DNA from: Anaerolineales bacterium | GTDB lineage: Bacteria > Chloroflexota > Anaerolineae > Epilineales > JAANWY01 | Direction: 5' to 3' | DNA length: 21,899 nucleotides | Assembly: GCA_018263655.1 (NCBI GenBank) | Contig: JAANWY010000375.1 | Location: forward strand, 1 to 21,899 | Shown: positions 1 to 8,443 of the stretch, piece by piece | How positions within the stretch are numbered: position 1 is the stretch's first letter | Layout of the letters: every line of letters starts with the position of its first letter | The notes under the pieces: generated by a model | Database searches by the model: none | Seen by the model: the letters and a program-made list of their open reading frames with translations, nothing else | What the model was told of the DNA's origin: nothing | Made by a program: the position numbers and the translations under genes

Positions 1-60
1 AGCTGGTCGGTGTTGTTGTTGTTTATCTTCACTCAGATCAGCTTGTGTTGACCATAAAGT

Positions 61-96
61 GGTACACTTTTACTTCGGCGTTTTTGGTACACTTTT
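61..96. repeat. Paired GGTACACTTTT repeats, possible IS end remnant
   Basis: GGTACACTTTT occurs twice in direct orientation (61-71 and 86-96), separated by a short spacer. Closely spaced subterminal repeats of this kind are seen at the ends of some insertion sequences, for example the IS21 family, but no transposase is visible here. The rest of 1-138 shows no gene. This could equally be chance or a regulatory pair. Confidence 0.3.
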
Positions 97-138
97 CACT
101 CGTTGACAACACTTCGCTTTCATACTGGTCACAACTGA

Positions 139-220
139 GTTCATCGAAGGGCTTGTCGAAGGGTTTGAGGGCGTGATTTCGCCGCCTCGCACTCACATAA
201 CGCCTATCTTAAATTGTCTG
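139..220 (+). repeat. 82-bp dispersed repeat, copy A
   Basis: This stretch matches the reverse complement of 12529-12610 over 82 bases with 6 mismatches and no gaps by hand alignment (about 93%). It starts GTTCATCGAAGGGC and ends AAATTGTCTG. The inner part carries the CTTCGA-type dispersed repeat. No coding potential is evident. It is probably one end of a non-autonomous mobile element; the partner terminus was not found. Confidence 0.75.
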
Positions 221-259
221 TCTATCCAGTGAATTGCTAGCGTCGGCCGGCCAAACCTG

Positions 260-377
260 CTATAATAGTAACAGTCGGGAATTGAGAAAAAAGGGGGTGG
301 TGGGGGACGCCTACCACCGCCCCCTTTTCGGTCTGATCTGGCGCAGGGACTGCACGTCTGATTAGTCGACCATAATA
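260..377 (+). mobile_element. Small G-rich hairpin insertion at a TATAAT box
   Basis: A 102-bp unit (268-369) is flanked by CTATAATA (260-267) and CCATAATA (370-377), a 7/8 direct repeat that contains the -10-like TATAAT. It holds a strong hairpin, with 289-303 pairing to 314-328: four A/T pairs, five G/C pairs, then GGUGG with one wobble. The hairpin is followed by CGGTCT. The element at 17820-17959 has the same plan: -10 box, G-rich hairpin, CGGTCT. The left terminus GTAAC matches that family; the right terminus is degenerate. The hairpin could act as a terminator in either direction because it has A4 before and T4 after its GC stem. The -35 for this TATAAT is poor (TTGCTA with a 21-bp spacer), so promoter activity is uncertain. 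Confidence 0.5.
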
Positions 378-401
378 TCAACGCCTGACGACGACAAAAA
401 A

Positions 402-487
402 TGCCGAGGGTGGGAGTCGAACCCACACGGGGTGAAAGCCCCACGGGTTTTTGAGACCCGCGCGTCTACCAGTTTCGCCACCTCGGC
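402..487 (-). tRNA. tRNA-Leu (anticodon CAA)
   Basis: The minus strand folds as an 86-nt class II tRNA. The acceptor stem GCCGAGG pairs with CCTCGGC and the discriminator is A. The D-arm region contains AACTGGTAGAC, the anticodon stem CGGGT/ACCCG encloses loop CTCAAAA (anticodon at 451-453), there is a long variable arm, and the T arm contains GTTCGACTC. CCA is not encoded. A run of T follows directly on the minus strand and may help termination. The gene lies antisense to the probable 5' leader of the ECF sigma gene. Confidence 0.97.
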
Positions 488-500
488 ACAACCTAGCGTA

Positions 501-529
501 AGTATAGCCGGGTCTGGGGAATCCGTCAA
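501..529 (-). promoter_or_regulatory. Promoter of tRNA-Leu
   Basis: On the minus strand the -35 TTGACG (524-529) and -10 TATACT (501-506) are separated by exactly 17 bp. The predicted start falls a few bases before the tRNA. The -35 ends six bases before the ATG of the divergent sigma factor, so the two transcription units overlap here. Confidence 0.8.
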
Positions 530-534
530 ACGCA

Positions 535-1143
535 ATGAGTGCAGCTAAGTTCAACGCAGAGGCCCTAATCGAACAAGCGCAAGCCGGCGACCTACAGGCC
601 TTCAATCAACTGGTCTACCACTACCAGAGCATCACCTACAACGTGGCCTACCGGATCCTAAGTGATCCAGATGCTGCCGCGGATGCGACCCAGGATGCCT
701 TCCTGTCGGCCTACCGGGCGTTGGATTCGTTCCGTGGGGGGTCATTCAAAGCCTGGATCCTGCGGATTGTCACCAACGCTTGCTACGATCAGCTGCGCCG
801 CAAGAAGCGCCGACCCACCAGCTCACTGGATGCTCTGCTGGTCGGCCCCGGGCCTCACGAAGCCTTCGTCGACCACGTTGAGAACCCCGAGTCCCACGCC
901 GTGCGCCAAGACCTGGGCCGCGCCATCCAGGGCGCACTGCAGAGACTCCCAGAGGATCAACGTGCCACGGTTGTTCTGGCCGATATCGAGGGTCTGCACT
1001 ACAAAGAGATCGCCGAGATCACGGGGGTCGAACTCGGCACCGTGAAATCTCGTCTAAGCCGGGGGCGGGCCCGAATGCGGGACTTCCTACGCCAGGAAGA
1101 GGAACTTTTGCCCCGCCGGTATCGTCTTAGGGGCAACAACTGA
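535..1143 (+). CDS. ECF RNA polymerase sigma factor
   Basis: A 202-residue sigma-70-family factor with only regions 2 and 4, the extracytoplasmic-function architecture. Region 2 spans about residues 24-92 and includes DAFLSAYRALDSFRGG and the helix FKAWILRIVTNACYDQLRRK. A linker of about 45 residues follows. Region 4 (about 135-187) contains LPEDQRATVVLADIEGL and a helix-turn-helix ending GTVKSRLSRGRARM, which recognises the -35 element. The next gene is a zinc-finger membrane protein, the usual anti-sigma partner, so release from the membrane probably controls activity. The ATG at 535 has no strong Shine-Dalgarno sequence. Its leader would overlap the antisense tRNA-Leu gene. The regulon cannot be read from the sequence. 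Confidence 0.93.
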   Translation: MSAAKFNAEALIEQAQAGDLQAFNQLVYHYQSITYNVAYRILSDPDAAADATQDAFLSAYRALDSFRGGSFKAWILRIVTNACYDQLRRKKRRPTSSLDALLVGPGPHEAFVDHVENPESHAVRQDLGRAIQGALQRLPEDQRATVVLADIEGLHYKEIAEITGVELGTVKSRLSRGRARMRDFLRQEEELLPRRYRLRGNN

Positions 1144-1210
1144 TCAGGCGGCCAGAGCGGATCGAAGCGAAATGACGAGTTCTGAGACTCATCGAACCCA
1201 AACGAACACC

Positions 1211-2032
1211 ATGCATCTCGACATTGAACTAACATCGGCTTACATTGACAGCGAAGTGACACCGAGCGAGGCAGCGCACATCGAGCACCACCTACAAGAG
1301 TGCCGGCGCTGTAACGGCGAGCTAGCATCCCTGCGCTGGACCGTCAACTTACTGCGAGAAGTCCCACCGGTACCGGTGCCGCGCTCTTTCGTCGTTCGTC
1401 AAGCTGACATTGAACCTGAACCGGCGCGCCAGCCGTTCACTCTACCCAACTGGCTCGTCAACGGCCTGCCGTGGGCGACTGCTGTCACGGCAGTGCTCGT
1501 TGTCCTGACCTTCTCAGCCGACATCTTCTTCGATAGCTGGCTCGCCAACGCTCCCGCCGCCATGGAAGCACCAATGGCACGATCAGCGAGGGAAGAGAGT
1601 GCCCCGTTGGCCGCCGAGGCGCCGGCCGCCGAAAGCGAAACGGCGCCCCGGGCGCCGGCCACCGCCGCGAAAGAACGTACCACCCCCGTCGAGCTGGCCG
1701 AGGGGCCACCCGAACAGCCGGCGCCGGCCGACAGCGAACGAGCCACCATCCAACTAGAGAGCGAGCCACAGGCCGCACAACCTAAAGCCGGATCGCAAAA
1801 GGAAACGGTCCCCAGCGCCACCACCCAGCCTCAAGCGGCCTCGGAGCAGTCCGAGGATCAAGTTCAGGCACTTGCCGCCCCCGAACCAACGCAAGTCCCA
1901 CAGACTGCAGAGCGAGAAGCGGCTGCTAACTTCTTCAGAGCCCCAGTTAGAGCCCTTGAGATTGGCCTGACTAGTTTGCTGATAGTGCTCCTGATCCTCA
2001 GCCTGTGGGCACGCCGGCAGCACCTGGCGTAA
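1211..2032 (+). CDS. Membrane anti-sigma factor with zf-HC2 zinc finger
   Basis: The probable partner of the ECF sigma factor 67 bp upstream. The N-terminus MHLDIELTSAYIDSEVTPSE followed by H27-x3-C31-x2-C34 is the ZAS/zf-HC2 fold that clasps the sigma factor. A hydrophobic helix at about 86-107 would place the next 140 residues outside; these are rich in Ala, Pro, Glu and Gln and low complexity. A second hydrophobic helix lies at the C-terminus (about 250-267), then basic ARRQHLA. I chose the ATG at 1211 because family members begin with this motif; an in-frame ATG at 1172 would add 13 residues, and neither has a good ribosome binding site. The low-complexity segment between two membrane helices could be a proteolysis or sensing region, which is inference. 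Confidence 0.85.
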   Translation: MHLDIELTSAYIDSEVTPSEAAHIEHHLQECRRCNGELASLRWTVNLLREVPPVPVPRSFVVRQADIEPEPARQPFTLPNWLVNGLPWATAVTAVLVVLTFSADIFFDSWLANAPAAMEAPMARSAREESAPLAAEAPAAESETAPRAPATAAKERTTPVELAEGPPEQPAPADSERATIQLESEPQAAQPKAGSQKETVPSATTQPQAASEQSEDQVQALAAPEPTQVPQTAEREAAANFFRAPVRALEIGLTSLLIVLLILSLWARRQHLA

Positions 2033-2054
2033 AAGCCCCTCCCCCCTTCAACCA

Positions 2055-2085
2055 AAAGGGCCGCACCCATTGGGTGCGGCCCTTT
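2055..2085. terminator. Bidirectional terminator hairpin
   Basis: A 15-bp perfect inverted repeat with a one-base centre, AAAGGGCCGCACCCA (2055-2069) and its complement (2071-2085), has A-rich and T-rich edges on both strands. It lies 22 bp after the anti-sigma stop and between convergent genes, so it can serve the sigma operon and the ABC ATPase. The remaining bases to 2287 show no gene or repeat that I can support. Confidence 0.85.
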
Positions 2086-2287
2086 CAGGTTCGCTCGTCC
2101 CTATATGTGGCCCCCCATTTCTTCGAGAAGCCACCCGTACAGCACAGCGCAAATCCTCAGGCAGTTGTCATTCAGATAGGAATCACCAGACCCCCATGTG
2201 AACCACCGAATTCGCCGCCACTCACGGCGGCTCCTCGTCAAGGCCTGACGCTCCCCCACGTGTGCAGCAGACTCGTGCCGGCGCGCA

Positions 2288-3397
<1,110 letters not shown>

Positions 3398-3421
3398 ATT
3401 GTATCCTCCTTATGACTGCGA

Positions 3422-3437
3422 TCTTCCGAACGGAAGA
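3422..3437. other. 16-bp palindrome upstream of the ABC ATPase
   Basis: TCTTCCG and CGGAAGA flank a 2-base centre. It lies 24 bp upstream of the ABC ATPase start codon, just before its ribosome binding site. It could be an operator or a small leader hairpin. I see no convincing promoter nearby. Confidence 0.35.
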
Positions 3438-3520
3438 GACGATTCCTACTAAGATTCCCTCCAATAGATACTCAAACTCCCCTAGTAGTGCTTTGCCAGA
3501 CCTGAATTGATGAGTTCTTA

Positions 3521-6001
3521 CTAAGCTGGCACGGGTTCGCGCTCACCAACCCCCTCCTCACGCTCCTTGACTTCGAACGTGATCTCATCCTCTATAGCAT
3601 CGGCAACTATGACATCACCTTCATGGAACCGGCCAGAGAGCAAGCCCTCCGACAATGGATCCTCGATTAAGTTCGTAATCACTCGGCGCAGCGGGCGAGC
3701 GCCGTAGGCCGGCTCGTAGCCCTCCTTGGCAAGGACGTCCTTGGTCGCCTGTGTAGTTTCGAGCGCGATGCTTTGCTCTTCGAGGCGCGGAGCCAGGCGT
3801 TTGATCTGGATATCCACGATCTCACGCAGGTCTTGTTTCGTCAGGGCCCGGAAGACGAGCACCTTGCCAACGCGGTTCAGGAACTCAGGCCGGAAGGTGC
3901 GCTTCAACTGAGCGAGCACCTTCTCCTTCATCTCCTCGTACTCCTGCTCCGCTGCTTTCTGCCCGTCCCGGGGTACCGAGAAGCCCAGGGCAGCTTGGCG
4001 GTTCAGCTGTTCCGCACCAACGTTGCTGGTCATAATCAATATCGTGTTGCGGAAATCAACCTTCCGCCCTTTGGCATCGCTGAGCTGGCCATCCTCCATA
4101 ATTTGGAGAAGCATGTTGAAGGCCTCGGGGTGGGCCTTCTCGACTTCGTCCAGCAAGACGACCTGGTATGGCCGGCGCCGGATGGCTTCAGTCAACTGGC
4201 CGCCTTCGTAGTAGCCCACGTAGCCCGGTGGTGCGCCCACCAGCCGGCTGACCGTGTGGCGTTCCATGAATTCGGACATGTCAAGCTGAAGTAGGGCATC
4301 TTCGGTGCCAAACATGAACTCAGCCAGCGCCTTCGCTAGTTCCGTCTTCCCGACGCCCGTGGGGCCCAGGAAGATGAATACACCGATCGGCCGGCGCGGG
4401 TCCTTGAGGCCGGCACGAGCACGGCGCACGGCTTTGGCTATGGTCTCGATGGCATCATCCTGACTCACGATGCGCTCATGCAGCGCCTCTTCCATCTGGA
4501 GCAACCGCTCGCTCTCCTCGCCCGCAATCCGCATCACCGGGACACCGGTCCACATCGCGACGACCTCAGCGATGTCTTCGTCCGTCACCCGCAGACCGTG
4601 AGACTCTTCGTCAAAGCCCGTGCGCAATTGATTAAGCTTTTCCCGAAGATCATCTTCCTCATCCCGCAGCAGGGCTGCCTGCTCGAAATCCTCACGATTG
4701 TGAGCCTCTTCACGTCGACGCTTGATGCCCTTCAGTTCCTCGAAGGTTTCACGCATCCCTGGCGCGTCAGGCAACTTGTACATGCGAACTCTGGACGCGG
4801 CTTCGTCGATCAAATCGATCGCTTTGTCCGGCAAATAGCGATCAGTAACGTAACGCTCGGCCAGATGAGCCGCCGAGTAGAGCGCGTCATCGGTAATATC
4901 CAAGCTGTGATGCGCCTCATAGCGGCCCCGAATGCCCTTAAGAATCTCAATGGTCTCCTCAACCGACGGCTCATCAACGTAGACCGGCTGGAAACGACGC
5001 TCAAGGGCAGCATCGCTCTCAATGCGCCGGCGGTACTCATCCAGAGTCGTAGCACCGATGCACTGGAGTTCGCCGCGCGAGAGGGCTGGCTTCAGGATGT
5101 TGGCCGCGTCCACACTCGATCCGGCGGCGCCGGCCCCGACCAGCATGTGAACCTCATCGATGAACAAGATAGCGTCCGTCGACTTGATCTCATCGATGAC
5201 GCGCTTCATCCGCTCCTCGAACTGCCCGCGATAGATGGTGCCGGCCACTAGCGAGCCGACGTCCAACATCCACAGCCGGCGGTCACGGACCTGGTGCGGC
5301 GCATCACCGTCGACGATGCGTTGCGCCAAGCCTTCGACGATGGCCGTCTTACCAACGCCCGCCTCGCCAATCAGAGCCGGGTTGTTCTTCGTACGCCGGG
5401 CCAAGATCTGGATGACGCGCTCAATCTCCTCTTGACGCCCAATGACCGGATCGAGTTTGTGTTCCTTGGCCTGGGCGGTCAGATCAATGCCTAGCTGGTC
5501 CATCAAGGGGGTATCCTTCCGACGCTTACGCTCTTGGCGTTCACGCCGGGACCCTTTCATAATCGCCCGGGTAGCCTGAATACGAACCGCGTCGAGATCA
5601 ATCCCCAGATCACGTAACACACTGACCGCCAAACCTTCGCCTTCGCGAATCAAGCCCAACAGCAGGTGTTCGGTTCCAATATAGTGATGGCCCATTCGTC
5701 GGGCCTCTTCCACCCCCAGCTCGATAACTCGCTTGGTACGCGGGGTCAAACCTGTGGTCTGCCCCAGCGACGCACGCCGGCCCTGCCCGACTGTTTCTTC
5801 GATGATCTTGCGGACCTTGGAAGAGTTCACTCCCAAGTCCTTGAGTACGCGAGCGGCGACGCCGCTTCCCTCCTTCACCAGCCCCAACAGCAGGTGCTCA
5901 GTCCCGATGTAGTTGTGCTGCATGCGCTTGGCCTCCTCCTGGGCCAATATCAGCACCTTGCGCGCCCGCTCGGTGAATCGGTCATCGAATTTATTGGCCA
6001 T
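3521..6001 (-). CDS. clpC: ATP-dependent Clp protease ATP-binding subunit ClpC
   Basis: An 826-residue Hsp100 unfoldase that feeds substrates to ClpP. Two Clp_N repeats (about 3-145, each with YIGTEHLLLGL) precede AAA domain 1, with Walker A GEAGVGKT (212-219) and Walker B ILFIDE (278-283). The middle region is short and contains a UVR motif (about 429-462, NREDFEQAALLRDEEDDLRE), which is diagnostic of ClpC rather than ClpB. AAA domain 2 has Walker A GPTGVGKT (546-553), Walker B VVLLDE (614-619) and an LGF loop (672-674) in the place used for ClpP docking. The start is backed by AAAGGAGG. It follows the S1 gene by 112 bp on the same strand and may be cotranscribed. A second, diverged ClpC is encoded at 13629-16124. 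Confidence 0.96.
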   Translation of the reverse strand: MANKFDDRFTERARKVLILAQEEAKRMQHNYIGTEHLLLGLVKEGSGVAARVLKDLGVNSSKVRKIIEETVGQGRRASLGQTTGLTPRTKRVIELGVEEARRMGHHYIGTEHLLLGLIREGEGLAVSVLRDLGIDLDAVRIQATRAIMKGSRRERQERKRRKDTPLMDQLGIDLTAQAKEHKLDPVIGRQEEIERVIQILARRTKNNPALIGEAGVGKTAIVEGLAQRIVDGDAPHQVRDRRLWMLDVGSLVAGTIYRGQFEERMKRVIDEIKSTDAILFIDEVHMLVGAGAAGSSVDAANILKPALSRGELQCIGATTLDEYRRRIESDAALERRFQPVYVDEPSVEETIEILKGIRGRYEAHHSLDITDDALYSAAHLAERYVTDRYLPDKAIDLIDEAASRVRMYKLPDAPGMRETFEELKGIKRRREEAHNREDFEQAALLRDEEDDLREKLNQLRTGFDEESHGLRVTDEDIAEVVAMWTGVPVMRIAGEESERLLQMEEALHERIVSQDDAIETIAKAVRRARAGLKDPRRPIGVFIFLGPTGVGKTELAKALAEFMFGTEDALLQLDMSEFMERHTVSRLVGAPPGYVGYYEGGQLTEAIRRRPYQVVLLDEVEKAHPEAFNMLLQIMEDGQLSDAKGRKVDFRNTILIMTSNVGAEQLNRQAALGFSVPRDGQKAAEQEYEEMKEKVLAQLKRTFRPEFLNRVGKVLVFRALTKQDLREIVDIQIKRLAPRLEEQSIALETTQATKDVLAKEGYEPAYGARPLRRVITNLIEDPLSEGLLSGRFHEGDVIVADAIEDEITFEVKEREEGVGEREPVPA

Positions 6002-6113
6002 GGTGCCTCCTTTTCCCCAATGCTAGAGCTGGGGACAATCCAATACTACATCAACTCGTGCTAACGGAGACCCTCACCCGCCGTGCGGGTCTGGCGATGC
6101 CGGCCGGCCTCCG

Positions 6114-7388
6114 TCACTCATCGCGTTTGTCTCCTGTCACAGTGGCCTCTGCCTGTTCCGACGTGCCCTCTGAGGTCTCAGACCCCACGTCTTCGGCCTC
6201 TCTCTCAGCTTGGTCTAGTTCGCCCTCATCCAACCGCGTTTGTTCGGTGTCCACCTGGCGCAGACTCAGGCCGATGCGCCGGCGTTCAGGCTCGATACGC
6301 ACAATGCGCAGTGTCACTTCGTCGCCGCTCTGCACCACTTCACCCGGGTGATTGATGGCTCGATCCGTGAGCTCCGAGATATGAATCAAACCCTCGAGGC
6401 CCTTGTCGATGCGGGCAAAAGCGCCGAAGTCTGCCAGCTTGGTAATCGTCCCCTGGACGAGGTCGCCGACTGCGTGATGCTCGTCGATCACTTCCCAGGG
6501 CTCAGGCTGCAAGCGCTTGATGCTAAGACCGATTCGCTTGCGCTCCTCATCGATGCTGATGACCTGTACTTCGACCTCATCACCGAGATTGAGGATATCG
6601 TTAGGGTGTTTGACTCGCCCCCAAACCAATTCCGAAATGTGGACAAGGCCGTCAGCCCCACCCAAGTCAACGAAGGCGCCGAAATCCGCCAGGCTGGTGA
6701 TCTCGCCGGTGACGACATCGCCTTCTTCCAACTCGGCGAGCAGCTTCTCGCGCATCCCCCTGCGACGCTGTCGCACGGCCGCTTGCTCCGACAGAATGAG
6801 CCGATTGTCTTCAGGGTCGCATTCAATAACCTTGAGCCAAAGGCCCTCGCCCACGAGATCAGCCCAGGGCTGAGCTGAATCCGATTGGCCAAACCGAGCT
6901 CGGCGCCGGCGAGCCAACTGCGAGGCCGGCACAAATCCACGCACCTTGCCAAAATAGACGATAACGCCCCCCTTGTTGTGACCAGCAGCCTGCGATTGGA
7001 AAATCTCGCCGGTGTCGTACATTTCCGCGACACGCTCCCAATCTTGAGCCACCTGGGCCTGGCTCATGGAGAGCACGATATTGCCCTGTCGATCTTCGGG
7101 GGTGATGCAATACACCAAAATCCTGTCGCCTTCTTCCAGCGCGGCGACTTTTTCAGGATCGAGTCGCTCCAGATCAGTGGCCGGCACGAGCCCCTCGGCC
7201 TTGGCGCCGACATCAACCATCACCCCGTAATCACCGATCTGGACGACTTCACCTCGGACGATATCGCCTCGGTTGAGAGAGTGGTGATCGTGCCCCTCGA
7301 GCCATTCTTCCATCGACACATCACTCGGGGGTGCTGGAAGCTGGTCCGCGTCAGACTCGTGGGGCGCCTGGATTCCTTCTTCGTGCAT
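6114..7388 (-). CDS. rpsA: S1 RNA-binding domain protein (ribosomal protein S1-like)
   Basis: A 424-residue protein with four S1 OB-fold domains at about 39-109, 126-202, 221-291 and 307-377. Domains 3 and 4 are the most canonical (LADFGAFVDLGGADGLVHIS and LADFGAFARIDKGLEGLIHI). Domains 1 and 2 resemble the ribosome-binding half of S1. The C-terminal 45 residues are acidic and Glu/Ser/Thr-rich. The family binds mRNA and helps initiation on structured messages; four-domain forms occur in Firmicutes and Chloroflexota, and some (YpfD type) are not strictly ribosomal. The start has AGAGGAA at good spacing. The leader carries a 133-bp inserted inverted-repeat element and a small palindrome (7405-7419, AATTGGA/TCCAATT). 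Confidence 0.9.
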   Translation of the reverse strand: MHEEGIQAPHESDADQLPAPPSDVSMEEWLEGHDHHSLNRGDIVRGEVVQIGDYGVMVDVGAKAEGLVPATDLERLDPEKVAALEEGDRILVYCITPEDRQGNIVLSMSQAQVAQDWERVAEMYDTGEIFQSQAAGHNKGGVIVYFGKVRGFVPASQLARRRRARFGQSDSAQPWADLVGEGLWLKVIECDPEDNRLILSEQAAVRQRRRGMREKLLAELEEGDVVTGEITSLADFGAFVDLGGADGLVHISELVWGRVKHPNDILNLGDEVEVQVISIDEERKRIGLSIKRLQPEPWEVIDEHHAVGDLVQGTITKLADFGAFARIDKGLEGLIHISELTDRAINHPGEVVQSGDEVTLRIVRIEPERRRIGLSLRQVDTEQTRLDEGELDQAEREAEDVGSETSEGTSEQAEATVTGDKRDE

Positions 7389-7417
7389 GTGGCTTCCTCT
7401 AGCGAATTGGACTCCAA

Positions 7418-7566
7418 TTTTATTAGTAACTGTTCAGGTAGTGGGGACCCTTGCGAAGGTTTGCCAATCGCTTTCGGGTTGAAAGGCCCCTCGCCAGTCG
7501 AGAATCGGCCTCTTGCCAAGGTTATGCAGAACCTTCGCAAGGGTAGCTGAACGCTTACTTTTATTA
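7418..7566 (-). mobile_element. MITE-like element in the S1-clpC leader, with 8-bp target duplication
   Basis: The element proper is 7426-7558 (133 bp). Its termini are GTAACTGTTCAG and the complement of GTAAGCGTTCAG. An inner inverted repeat is built on ACCCTTGCGAAGGTT. It is flanked by TTTTATTA (7418-7425) and TTTTATTA (7559-7566), an exact 8-bp direct repeat. Read on the minus strand the duplication is TAATAAAA and overlaps the -10 box TATAAT. The copy at 13315-13446 is about 90% identical by hand count but has a different flanking duplication (TAATTGAA), so two separate insertions are implied. It has no coding capacity. Transcribed from the promoter here, it would put a long hairpin at the 5' end of the S1 message. 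Confidence 0.8.
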
Positions 7567-7591
7567 TAGCCAAGAAGAACTCAAAAAGCAA
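7563..7591 (-). promoter_or_regulatory. Promoter for S1-clpC
   Basis: On the minus strand, -35 TTGCTT (7586-7591) and -10 TATAAT (7563-7568) have a 17-bp spacer. The promoter overlaps the U-tract of the ridA terminator, so the two units are separated with almost no spare sequence. The downstream half of the -10 is part of the target duplication of the inserted element. Removing the element and one duplication leaves a short ordinary leader ending in AGAGGAA. Confidence 0.8.
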
Positions 7592-7626
7592 GCCCTCGAA
7601 CCTGGACATCTCCAAGAACGAGGGCT
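7583..7626 (-). terminator. Terminator of ridA
   Basis: On the minus strand AGCCCTCG (7619-7626) pairs with CGAGGGCT (7591-7598). An internal helix CTTGGA/TCCAGG extends the stem, and a TTTTT run follows at 7583-7587. It lies just after the ridA stop codon. Confidence 0.75.
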
Positions 7627-7632
7627 CAATGC

Positions 7633-8076
7633 TCATTCAATAATGCCGATGGCCTCAATCTCTACCAGCGCATCCAGAGGTAACCGCGCCACCTGGACCG
7701 CTGAACGTGCCGGCGGATCGCCAGGGAAAAACTCGGCGTACACTTCGTTCATTTGAGTGAAGTGATCCAGATCAGCCAAGAACACCGTGGTCTTCACCAC
7801 GTTGTTGAGTGACCCGCCGGCCGCTCCCAAGACGGCCGCCAGATTTTGCAAGGCTTGCCGGGTCTGCGCATCTATGCCATCGGCCAATTCCCCTGTGGCC
7901 GGGTCCATGCCAACCTGGCCAGCGACGAAGACCGAGCTATCAACTCGAATAGCCTGTGAGTACGGTCCGACAGGCGCCGGCGCCTCCTCGGTGAGGATCA
8001 CCTCTCGTTCCAAGCCGACACCATACGACTCGGTTCGGCCGCGCTGCGGCTCCTGTGATGAACTTGCTTGTGTCAT
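7633..8076 (-). CDS. ridA: RidA family reactive enamine/imine deaminase
   Basis: A 147-residue YjgF/YER057c/UK114 protein that hydrolyses 2-aminoacrylate and related enamines released by PLP enzymes, protecting enzymes such as the branched-chain aminotransferase. Conserved segments are APAPVGPYSQAI (32-43), VFVAGQVGMDPATGEL, QTRQALQNLAAVL, and the catalytic region PARSAVQVARLPLDALVEIE, with Arg124 and Glu139 in the positions of the substrate-binding Arg and Glu of RidA. About 22 residues precede the usual N-terminus. The ATG is still favoured because AAGGAG lies at ideal spacing and a 17-bp-spaced promoter sits just upstream. The proximity to ilvE is functionally sensible but not proof of a link. 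Confidence 0.93.
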   Translation of the reverse strand: MTQASSSQEPQRGRTESYGVGLEREVILTEEAPAPVGPYSQAIRVDSSVFVAGQVGMDPATGELADGIDAQTRQALQNLAAVLGAAGGSLNNVVKTTVFLADLDHFTQMNEVYAEFFPGDPPARSAVQVARLPLDALVEIEAIGIIE

Positions 8077-8098
8077 GCGATCTCCTTATCTGTTGTCA

Positions 8099-8127
8099 AT
8101 TGTAACGACGCTGCCACCGCTTGTCAA
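8099..8127 (-). promoter_or_regulatory. Promoter of ridA
   Basis: Minus strand TTGACA (8122-8127), 17-bp spacer, TACAAT (8099-8104). It is a near-consensus sigma-70 promoter with a short leader before AAGGAG and the ATG. A mobile element starts about 5 bp upstream of the -35. Confidence 0.85.
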
Positions 8128-8131
8128 ATTC

Positions 8132-8434
8132 CTGTAACAGATGCCAGCAATTCTAATTATGGCGGCCAGCATGCTGAGTAGCGAGCGTATCGAAGCGTGC
8201 TGGCCGTGCAAGAAGCATACTGAGTAGGCGTCAGCCGTATCGAAGTGTGCTTCTTGCACGGCCAGCACCCGATTTCGTGCCATAATTAGTTTGACAATGT
8301 TAAATTCGGCTCAGAAACAGCCTTCTGCTCGCCGAAGGTCTCCTGACCGAGGCGAACGGGGCTCGGTCAGGAGACCTTCGCCCAGCACGCCAGGTAATTT
8401 AACATTGTCAAGTTAGAATTGCTGTAACAGATGC
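8132..8434. mobile_element. Small element with AATTCTAATTATGGC end, flanked by 13-bp direct repeats
   Basis: CTGTAACAGATGC occurs at 8132-8144 and again at 8422-8434. Between them lies an element with ends CAGCAATTCTAA (8145-8156) and TTAGAATTGCTG (8413-8424), followed inward by TATGGC; an inner pair CTAATTATGGC/GCCATAATTAG is at 8153-8163 and 8279-8289. Inside, GCCGTGCAAGAAGC and its complement form a hairpin. A relative at 17669-17764 has nearly the same first 45 bases and is also flanked by a 12-bp direct repeat. This copy is interrupted near its right end by another element (8290-8412). It has no coding capacity. Confidence 0.7.
8290..8412. mobile_element. Inverted-repeat element nested inside another element
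   Basis: The termini TTGACAATGTTAAATT (8291-8306) and its exact complement (8396-8411) are 16 bp. Inside is a second perfect 19-bp inverted repeat, CGAAGGTCTCCTGACCGAG, about a 10-base centre. The flanks TTAG (8286-8289) and TTAG (8413-8416) look like a 4-bp target duplication inside the right end of the host element, whose uninterrupted form is seen at 17749-17764. The right-end sequence recurs at 11250-11268 in a degraded copy, and the inner motif recurs in leuS. Confidence 0.7.
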
Positions 8435-8443
8435 AAACCTGTC

